Shown piece by piece: positions 58,620-64,000 of a stretch of 64,000 bases of DNA. The notes under the pieces were generated by a model. The model was given only the letters and a program-made list of their open reading frames with translations. It did not search any database and was not told where the DNA came from. A program made the position numbers and the translations under genes. Origin of the DNA: JANQPA01 sp964548175 (GTDB lineage Bacteria > Bacteroidota > Bacteroidia > Chitinophagales > Saprospiraceae); contig CAZJQS010000002.1 of assembly GCA_964548175.1 (NCBI GenBank), forward strand, positions 62,001-126,000, read 5' to 3'. Each line of letters opens with the position of its first letter. The first letter of the stretch is position 1.

Positions 58620-59603
58620 ATGGCAAGAGAATTAGCATTACGCGACGCCCTGAACGAGGCCATGTCGGAAGAGATGAGAAGGGACGAAACGGTTTTCCTG
58701 ATGGGGGAAGAGGTGGCGGAATACAACGGCGCCTATAAAGTCAGTAAAGGTATGCTGGACGAATTCGGCCCGAAGAGAGTTATCGATACGCCAATTGCTG
58801 AGCTCGGCTTTGCGGGCATCGGCGTCGGAGCGGCCATGAACGGCCTGCGCCCCATCATCGAATTTATGACCTGGAACTTTGCCGTTCTGGCCTTTGACCA
58901 AATTGTCAACAACGCGGCTAAGACCCTCTCCCAATCCGGTGGTCAGTTCAAATGCCCGATCGTTTTCAGAGGCCCTTCCGGTTCGGCAGGACAGCTGGCG
59001 CAGCAGCATTCTCAAACTTTCGAGAGCTGGATGGCTAATGTTCCCGGGCTGAAAGTGATCTCCTGTATCGATCCTGCAGATGCTAAAGGACTACTCAAAT
59101 CCGCTATTCGCGATGACGATCCGATCTGTATGATGGAATCGGAGATGATGTATGGCCATAAAGGCGAAGTGCCCGACGGTGAATATACCGTTCCCATCGG
59201 ACTGGCGGCTGTGAAAAAGGAAGGGACCGACGTCACCTTGGTTACTTTTAATAAGATGATCATTCCTACTCTCGAGGCGGCACAGGAACTGGAAAAAGAG
59301 GGGATTTCCGCTGAAGTTATCGACCTGCGCACCATCCGTCCGCTCGACCACGCCACCATTGTCGAATCAGTCAAAAAAACGAACAGGATCGTTGTCATTG
59401 ATGAATCCTGGCCTTTCGGAAGCGTTTCTTCAGAGATCGCTTATCAGATCCAAAAATATGCCTTTGATTATCTGGACGCCCCTGTTACCAGGGTGAATTC
59501 CGCAGATACTTCTTTACCTTACGCTCCTACTTTAGTGGATGCCTACCTGCCCAATGCAGAGAAAATCATTAAGGCCGTAAAGGAAGTGACCTACGTCCAA
59601 TAA
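58620..59603 (+). CDS. pdhB: Pyruvate dehydrogenase E1 component, beta subunit
   Basis: The beta subunit of the thiamine-diphosphate enzyme that starts oxidative decarboxylation of pyruvate. The 327 residues include GEEVAEYNGAYKVSKGMLDE (about 28-47), RVIDTPIAELGFAGIGVG (about 52-69), FRGPSGSAG (about 119-127) and the C-terminal DESWPFGSVSSEIAY (about 261-275). The alpha subunit, E2 and E3 genes are not in this window, so the subunits are at separate loci or upstream. A dispersed 12-mer follows 10 bases after the stop. Confidence 0.95.
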   Translation: MARELALRDALNEAMSEEMRRDETVFLMGEEVAEYNGAYKVSKGMLDEFGPKRVIDTPIAELGFAGIGVGAAMNGLRPIIEFMTWNFAVLAFDQIVNNAAKTLSQSGGQFKCPIVFRGPSGSAGQLAQQHSQTFESWMANVPGLKVISCIDPADAKGLLKSAIRDDDPICMMESEMMYGHKGEVPDGEYTVPIGLAAVKKEGTDVTLVTFNKMIIPTLEAAQELEKEGISAEVIDLRTIRPLDHATIVESVKKTNRIVVIDESWPFGSVSSEIAYQIQKYAFDYLDAPVTRVNSADTSLPYAPTLVDAYLPNAEKIIKAVKEVTYVQ

Positions 59604-59613
59604 AAAAAAGGAG

Positions 59614-59625
59614 TTGTGTAAAAAG
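59614..59625. repeat. Dispersed 12-mer copy (TTGTGTAAAAAG)
   Basis: An exact copy 10 bases after the pdhB stop, in the same orientation as at 2745. It is followed by a GC-rich hairpin (GCTGC/GCAGC) and the assembly gap. Confidence 0.65.
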
Positions 59626-59679
59626 CCGGGCAAATCTGCTGCAGGCGGGCGCAGCTAATTAAATTCTTTTTTTTAGCCA

Positions 59680-59779
59680 NNNNNNNNNNNNNNNNNNNNN
59701 NNNNNNNNNNNNNNNNNNNNNNNNNNNNNNNNNNNNNNNNNNNNNNNNNNNNNNNNNNNNNNNNNNNNNNNNNNNNNNN
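59680..59779. other. Assembly gap of 100 N
   Basis: A run of exactly 100 N, the default length many scaffolders use, so the true gap size is unknown. The bases before it end in ...TTTTTTTTAGCCA and those after it begin TTTTTTAGCCA, so both sides share 11 bases. This suggests the contigs may in fact overlap, or that one side is extended wrongly. Confidence 0.95.
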
Positions 59780-60050
59780 TTTTTTAGCCACCAGAATTCC
59801 TAAAAACAATTTTATCGGCACCGCCGCCTGGTTTTATTTGATCGTTAATTTGGTTAAGGTCCCTATTCATGTTTTTATCTGGAAAACCATCACCCTACAG
59901 ACCTTCTATATGGATCTGATCGCCATACCTGCAATTCTGTTGGGAATATTCATCGGCATTCGCATCGTGCGCATGATCCCCGAACAGGCTTTCCGGTATT
60001 TCATCATGATCATGACCTTCCTGGTTTCATTGAAGTTATTATTCGGATGA
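59780..60050 (+). CDS. TauE/SafE-family transporter, 3' part only
   Basis: The last 89 residues of a sulfite exporter-like (TauE/SafE) membrane permease. Readable parts are FIGTAAWFYLIVNLVKVPIH (about 12-31), an AIPAILLGIFIGIRIVRMIP helix and an ending VSLKLLFG. An intact protein has about 250 residues, so some 160 are missing into the gap. The frame is open to the first base after the N run. If the 11 shared bases mean that no sequence is missing, the gene would be a real 5' truncation just after pdhB. Confidence 0.7.
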
Positions 60051-60135
60051 TAAAGATCAGTTCTTGCCAGTGCGAAAAATCCTTTTTTTTGCAAAATAAC
60101 CTGCCGAGGTTATTGGTAGATCAAAACCAATAGCC

Positions 60136-60360
60136 ATGTTTACATTAAGATTTGACTACTTATTGATGAGATATTACCTGATGATGTTGGTGGCTATTTT
60201 AGCGGTATTAACCCATCAGGCCTGGCTGATCATCCTGGCCTTCGCCATAGCCGTTTCGGCCATACTGGGTTATCGTATTACATGGCCGAAAACAAAGCGA
60301 TCAGGTAAGATCGTTACCATGGAAAGAAAGGATGAACCTCAGAAAAGGAAAGTAGTTTAA
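60136..60360 (+). CDS. Small membrane protein of unknown function
   Basis: A 74-residue protein with two membrane helices (about 12-30, RYYLMMLVAILAVLTHQAW, and 31-45) and a basic tail (KTKRSGKIVTMERKDEPQKRK). I recognise no family. It lies 85 bases after the TauE-like gene and is followed by a stem-loop. Confidence 0.55.
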   Translation: MFTLRFDYLLMRYYLMMLVAILAVLTHQAWLIILAFAIAVSAILGYRITWPKTKRSGKIVTMERKDEPQKRKVV

Positions 60361-60377
60361 CAGCATTAAAAAAAAGG

Positions 60378-60404
60378 TCCATCAGGCGGGGCAAGCCTGA
60401 TGGA
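60378..60404 (+). terminator. Hairpin after the small membrane protein gene
   Basis: TCCATCAGGC (60378-60387) pairs perfectly with 60395-60404 around a 7-base loop and is followed by TGCTTTTG. An A-run precedes it. Termination is likely but the T-run is short. Confidence 0.6.
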
Positions 60405-60610
60405 TGCTTTTGACAAGAGTCCTTTTTATCTAAACAACCGCTGTTTAAATACAGCCTCGAAAGTCTCTCCTTCGATATTCAAGCGTACCTTCAGGAAAGG
60501 AGCGCGGTCTTCTCGCGGAAAAAAACCGTTCCTCGTATTTCATACCCAGGATTCAGATCGGTTTGCGGACAAGGTGAAAAATCTTAATTTATGTTTAAAA
60601 TAAATTCCTG
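60405..60610 (-). pseudogene. Possible frameshifted gene remnant
   Basis: On the bottom strand, one frame reads GYEIRGTVFFRE, and after a one-base shift near 60510 another reads DRAPFLKVRLNIEGETFEAV and ends at a stop near 60430. Joined, they look like the end of a beta-rich domain. There is no start codon before an in-frame stop, so this would be a decayed remnant or a sequencing slip. I have no family match. A top-strand ORF here is not convincing. Confidence 0.25.
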
Positions 60611-60661
60611 TTGGTTGTGTTTTTATTATGATGCTTATCAATCCATTATCTAACTCGATGC

Positions 60662-62584
60662 TTGTGTATGAAGAATCCATATTGTCTTTTTTACTCCTTT
60701 TTTGTTTTTCTTTTTCCATTTCAGCTGATGGGACAGCAGCTTTCCTTTTCGCCCGAAAAGCCTGCTCCGGGAGAGGAAATAACCATCACCTATCGTTCGG
60801 AAAAACCGGAGATTAGCCAACAGCCGCAGGTTGGAGCGAGGGTTTACCTGCTGGAAGACCCTTTTCCAGAAAATCGGATAGTCCAGTTGCCAATGCCGAG
60901 ACCGGAGGTCCGGGTCGTTGTATTGGAAAAGGAAGGAGATCAATTTACCGGTAAATTTAAGTCTACGGGACAAACCAAAGCCATAGCTGTAGTCCTGTAT
61001 ACCAACCGAAGTTCTTCAGATGCCAATTCCCTTGATGGATATACCCAACTGCTTTTTGAGTCCGAAGGGGGGCAGCCCATTCAGGGAGCATATGGTGAAT
61101 TGGGGCTGCTCTATGCTTCCCAGGCGCCGCTGCTGGGGCTATCGCTCGATCAGGAAAGTGCGTTCGAATCCTTTCAAAAGGAGTTTGATCTTTATCCATC
61201 TTCGAAGGACCACTACAACTATTTTCTGGTTTTTACCGGGTTGGCCCAGGAATTAGGCAAACAAGGTGTTCTTGAAGACAGTAAAAAGCGATTGTCCGGC
61301 CTTTTGGAAAAGGAACAGCCGGGAGAGCTCTCCCTTAGCCTTGCCTATGCTTTGGCTAATCTGCTCGATCAGCCCAGGCAGGCGGCACAAGCTTTTCAAC
61401 GGCTGGAAGCCAGTTTTCCCCGCAGCATTATGGTAGAATACGAGACCAGGAACCAACTTTACCAAACGACCGACCTGGAAGAAAAGGAGAGAATTTTCAA
61501 AAAATTGAAAACACAGTTCAATGAAACTGACCGGCAGCAATTCCTGCTAAAAGAAGCGGCTATGAGTATGGCTACGGATTACTTCCCTAAAGAACTGGAA
61601 CGGTTTAGTTATTATGCCGCTTTATCCCGCGACCCCGCCCATTGGGCCAGCCAGGCCAATGCCGAAGCCTGGCAACTCTCCGGCGGCGGCCTTCAAGGAT
61701 ATGCCGCTGACCTGGATAGGGCGGCAGCTTTGTCTGAAGTGGCCATGAAATTAGTGGAGCTGGAGTTGAGCCAGGTAAAGGATGCCACGCTGCAATACCA
61801 AAAAGATACTTCTCGCTTAAAAGAAAGCTATGCCGCCATTGCCGACACCTATGCGCTCATTTTTTACAAAAAAGGCCAGATTGAAAAAGCCTTGGAATAC
61901 CAGGGGCTTTCCCTGGAAAACGATCCTGATCCGAAAGTGGAGGTCATTCATCGGTATGCGGTCTATTTTGACGAAATGAAAGACGAAGCGGTAACCAGGG
62001 AGATGCTGGCCGGCTTCATTGAAAAGAACAAATACTCGCCGGGAATGAAAGAACGCTATGAGGAACTGGCAGGGAAAAAAGCGCTTGAAGCCCTTCTGCA
62101 GGAGGCGGACAAAGCCTATATGGAGGAACTGCGTCCAAAAATGATCAAAAGGCCGGCCCCGGATTTTAGCCTGAAATCGCTGGAAGGAGATACGGTCCGG
62201 TTAAGTGACCTAAAAGGAAAGATCGTTGTGTTGGACTTTTGGGCGACCTGGTGTAAGCCCTGCATTGCTTCCTTTCCCGGGATGCAGCAAGTAGTGAACT
62301 ACTATAAAAAAGATGAGGATGTCGTTTTTCTGTTCATTGACAGCTGGGAGGCTATTGGAACCACAGAGGCGGACATCAGCGAGTTGATGCTGAGCGAGAA
62401 TTACGACTTTCAGGTGCTGCTCGACCAAGAAAGCGAGGTGGTCAAAAGCTACGGAGTACGAGGTATTCCCACCAAATTTGTGCTCGACCGGGAAGGGCAG
62501 ATCCGATTTGAAAGCGTCGGCTTTGGGGGGCAGGAGAAACTGGTAAAGGAATTGAAAGGAATGGTAGAGTTAGCCAGGCAATGA
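60662..62584 (+). CDS. Exported TPR plus TlpA-like thioredoxin-fold protein
   Basis: A 640-residue exported protein; 60662 and 60668 are both usable starts. The signal peptide ends in FQLMGQQ. Residues about 25-110 form a beta-sandwich (LSFSPEKPAPGEEITITYRS), about 150-500 are TPR-like helices (ALANLLDQPRQAAQAFQRLE, KKGQIEKALEYQGLSLENDP), and about 505-640 are a redoxin domain with active site WATWCKPC and cis-Pro in GIPTKFVLD. Joined TPR and redoxin parts suggest a scaffold that holds its client for disulfide exchange in the periplasm. It is monocistronic. Confidence 0.83.
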   Translation: MCMKNPYCLFYSFFVFLFPFQLMGQQLSFSPEKPAPGEEITITYRSEKPEISQQPQVGARVYLLEDPFPENRIVQLPMPRPEVRVVVLEKEGDQFTGKFKSTGQTKAIAVVLYTNRSSSDANSLDGYTQLLFESEGGQPIQGAYGELGLLYASQAPLLGLSLDQESAFESFQKEFDLYPSSKDHYNYFLVFTGLAQELGKQGVLEDSKKRLSGLLEKEQPGELSLSLAYALANLLDQPRQAAQAFQRLEASFPRSIMVEYETRNQLYQTTDLEEKERIFKKLKTQFNETDRQQFLLKEAAMSMATDYFPKELERFSYYAALSRDPAHWASQANAEAWQLSGGGLQGYAADLDRAAALSEVAMKLVELELSQVKDATLQYQKDTSRLKESYAAIADTYALIFYKKGQIEKALEYQGLSLENDPDPKVEVIHRYAVYFDEMKDEAVTREMLAGFIEKNKYSPGMKERYEELAGKKALEALLQEADKAYMEELRPKMIKRPAPDFSLKSLEGDTVRLSDLKGKIVVLDFWATWCKPCIASFPGMQQVVNYYKKDEDVVFLFIDSWEAIGTTEADISELMLSENYDFQVLLDQESEVVKSYGVRGIPTKFVLDREGQIRFESVGFGGQEKLVKELKGMVELARQ

Positions 62585-62601
62585 GGGGGTTTTTCTTGAG
62601 T

Positions 62602-62643
62602 GGGTTTTGGGTTCTGGGTTTCGAGTTCTGGGTTTTGGGTTTT
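62602..62643 (+). repeat. Heptamer array after the TPR-TlpA gene
   Basis: Six tandem 7-base units (GGGTTTT, GGGTTCT, GGGTTTC, GAGTTCT, GGGTTTT, GGGTTTT) begin 18 bases past the stop. The unit family equals that at 44774-44808. Confidence 0.8.
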
Positions 62644-62763
62644 GAGGCGCCTTGAATATCAATGAATTAGAATTTTGTTGGCACAGTTAATTGAACTATC
62701 CCTTTTTCTTTTTTATATCCTTATATTTGAGAAAGTGTCAAGCTAGTTTCAAGACAATTTAAA

Positions 62764-62771
62764 TATTTTTG
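62764..62771 (+). promoter_or_regulatory. Putative -7 element of the CsgG-like gene
   Basis: TATTTTTG, a TAnnTTTG match, 47 bases before the ATG. A second match, TATATTTG at 62722-62729, lies further up. No clear -33 TTG was found for either. Confidence 0.4.
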
Positions 62772-62818
62772 TCTAAGCACTTAAACCTGAATAAAAAACT
62801 AAAACACTGTTATTAAAC

Positions 62819-63754
62819 ATGAAACCATCTGTCGTTTTTGCTGTACTATTTTCTGTACTCATTTCCTTTTCATTTTCTACCGATATCCTGGCGCAAGAAA
62901 AGCAAGGCCGCAAAAAGCGGATAGCCGTATTGGATTTTAATGATCAAACGAATAATACCCGGGGAGGTTTTCGCTGGTATAATTATAAACACGTTGGCGA
63001 GGGCGTTATGGATATGGTGATCACTGAACTGGTCAAAACTGGACAGTACAGCGTCATGGAGCGCTCCCGGATCGACGCTGTTATACAGGAACAGGGGATG
63101 CAACAAAGCGGGCTCATGACTCAGGAAACGGCCGTTGAAGTCGGTAAATTATTAGGCGTAGAACTGGCTGTTTTTGGTAATGTCACCGAATTTGGCTACA
63201 GTGAAGGAAAAAAAGATCTGAGATTACGGGGACTGAAATTGGGCCTCGGGAAAAACACAGCGACTGTAGCCATTGACCTTCGCGTGGTCAGCGTGACTAC
63301 CGGAGAAATACTTACGGCTGAAAACGTACGCGAGGAAAATTCAGCTACTTCAGTTGATGTAGATACCCGCAGGATAGACTTCTCGGATCAGAAAAGCTTT
63401 GACGAATCAGTGGTCGGCAAAGCGGCGCGCGGGGCCGTGCAAAAGGTAGTCGACATAGTCGGTAAAGATGCAGAGCGCATTCCCTGGCAGGCCAAGATCG
63501 CCGCTGTCGTCGGCGACAAGATCTACATCAACAGCGGTTCGATCGATGGCGTACAAGTAGGGGAGACCTTCACTGTCTTTCGTCCCGGCCAGAAGCTGAT
63601 CGATCCGGATACCGGCCTGGAACTGGGGACTATAGACGAGGAAGTAGGCAAAATAAAAGTAATTGATAATACCACTGCCGATGGAAAAGCTGCCGTTTGT
63701 ATCATTATTTCAGGCAGCGATTTTCAAAAAGGGGATGTGGTCAAAGACCAATAA
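62819..63754 (+). CDS. CsgG/HfaB-family outer-membrane-associated protein
   Basis: A 311-residue exported protein with signal peptide ending in LAQE. Residues about 35-190 form the CsgG domain (IAVLDFNDQTNNTRGG, VEVGKLLGVELAVFGNVTEF, VAIDLRVVSVTTGEILTAE), which in curli systems makes the secretion pore. The C-terminal part (about 220-310, AKIAAVVGDKIYINSGSIDG) looks like an FlgT-type beta domain. No other curli genes (csgA, csgB, csgE, csgF) are seen, so a curli role is not supported; many Bacteroidota have CsgG-like proteins of other function. The next gene starts one base past the stop. Confidence 0.82.
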   Translation: MKPSVVFAVLFSVLISFSFSTDILAQEKQGRKKRIAVLDFNDQTNNTRGGFRWYNYKHVGEGVMDMVITELVKTGQYSVMERSRIDAVIQEQGMQQSGLMTQETAVEVGKLLGVELAVFGNVTEFGYSEGKKDLRLRGLKLGLGKNTATVAIDLRVVSVTTGEILTAENVREENSATSVDVDTRRIDFSDQKSFDESVVGKAARGAVQKVVDIVGKDAERIPWQAKIAAVVGDKIYINSGSIDGVQVGETFTVFRPGQKLIDPDTGLELGTIDEEVGKIKVIDNTTADGKAAVCIIISGSDFQKGDVVKDQ

Positions 63755-63755
63755 T

Positions 63756-64000
63756 ATGAAGTATATTTTTTCTTTTTTCCTGATGCTTTTTGCGCTGGGG
63801 GCTCTCGCGCAAAAGCCCGAGGCCCGTTCTCTTGACGGCCGCAAGCTTTATCCTATGGCCCTCAGTGCGGCTACCCAGGCCCGGTACGACAGCCTGTTGG
63901 AAACTGCCCGCCAAGACTTCGAGGCTGATCCTGATAATCTGGACAACATTATCTGGCTGGGCCGTCGAACCGCTTATTTGGGTTCTTATCAAAAGGCCAT
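63756..64000 (+). CDS. Exported TPR-like protein, 5' part only
   Basis: The gene starts at ATG 63756, one base after the CsgG-like stop, and runs off the window. The first 81 residues show a signal peptide (MKYIFSFFLMLFALGALAQ) and then DSLLETARQDFEADPDNLDN and WLGRRTAYLGSYQKA, which look like a TPR start. It is probably cotranscribed with the CsgG-like gene. Confidence 0.7.
   Translation, partial: MKYIFSFFLMLFALGALAQKPEARSLDGRKLYPMALSAATQARYDSLLETARQDFEADPDNLDNIIWLGRRTAYLGSYQKA

Noticed and set aside
60400..60603. 67-residue top-strand ORF after the small membrane protein
   Set aside because: It starts inside a terminator-like hairpin and its product is low in coding signal; the bottom strand looks more coding-like.
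62819..63754. Curli secretion operon
   Set aside because: Only a CsgG-like protein is present and none of the other csg genes can be seen.
1..64000. tRNA or rRNA genes
   Set aside because: I scanned for cloverleaf and conserved rRNA blocks by eye and saw none; a tRNAscan or Infernal run could still find one.

Overview
The window is a piece of a Bacteroidota chromosome, most likely from the Saprospiraceae/Lewinella-like branch. Several signs agree. There is a type IX secretion component (PorT) beside ubiE, and a large exported protein with a C-terminal sorting tail. There is a bacillithiol enzyme (BshC), a carboxypeptidase-regulatory TonB-dependent receptor and many TlpA-type thioredoxin lipid/periplasmic proteins. 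Some start regions carry the Bacteroidota -7 element TAnnTTTG rather than sigma-70 boxes. A run of exactly 100 N at 59680-59779 shows that this is a scaffolded draft assembly. I saw no rRNA, tRNA, CRISPR array, prophage or transposase gene.

Layout. 1-8.8 kb: secreted hydrolases (3' end of a penicillin acylase, an M28 peptidase), a TlpA-like protein, a cyclase-TM2-TPR fusion, a cupin, a cell-surface metallophosphoesterase and a small exported protein. 8.9-13.8 kb: bshC, an ECF sigma factor with its likely membrane partner and target, and an outer-membrane barrel. 14-17.9 kb: engB, an acyltransferase, a voltage-gated cation channel and an exonuclease. 17.9-24.7 kb: the T9SS cargo protein, ychF, acpH, porT and ubiE. 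24.9-32.3 kb: gyrA, a TPR protein, 3-hydroxyacyl-CoA dehydrogenase, a methyltransferase, a membrane HExxH protein and trxA. 32.4-37.2 kb: DUF58, PPK2, Hsp15-like, SUI1-like, CtlX-like and a glycerophosphodiesterase. 37.3-48.4 kb: TonB receptor, patatin, phosphoribosyltransferase, a two-gene Fe-S electron-transfer unit, two conserved unknowns, a TPR lipoprotein and photolyase. 48.5-50.3 kb: an arsenic operon whose acr3 pump gene is broken. 50.4-58.3 kb: LOG protein, coaE, nuclease, HerA-like ATPase, thioredoxin-like, ribD, a degenerate HNH-AP2 protein, mnmD and a small lipoprotein. 58.6-64 kb: pdhB, a TauE/SafE gene cut by the assembly gap, a TPR-TlpA protein, a CsgG-like protein and the start of one more exported protein.

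Most genes are housekeeping or envelope genes in short transcription units. The accessory interest lies in three places. First, single proteins: a channel whose pore filter reads TVEGWNE, as expected for a calcium-selective prokaryotic channel; a class III cyclase fused to TM2, TPR and SHOCT-like parts with non-standard substrate residues; and an HNH protein that has lost its catalytic His but kept an AP2 DNA-binding domain. Second, decay: acr3 has an internal deletion plus a frameshift. Third, intergenic DNA: five exact copies of a 12-mer near gene ends, a paired-hairpin REP-like family in divergent promoters, at least five heptanucleotide tandem arrays (one in a signal-peptide coding region, two touching start codons), and a three-hairpin leader ahead of trxA. 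I did not find one obvious new multigene system. The repeat families and the channel are the best candidates for something undescribed.
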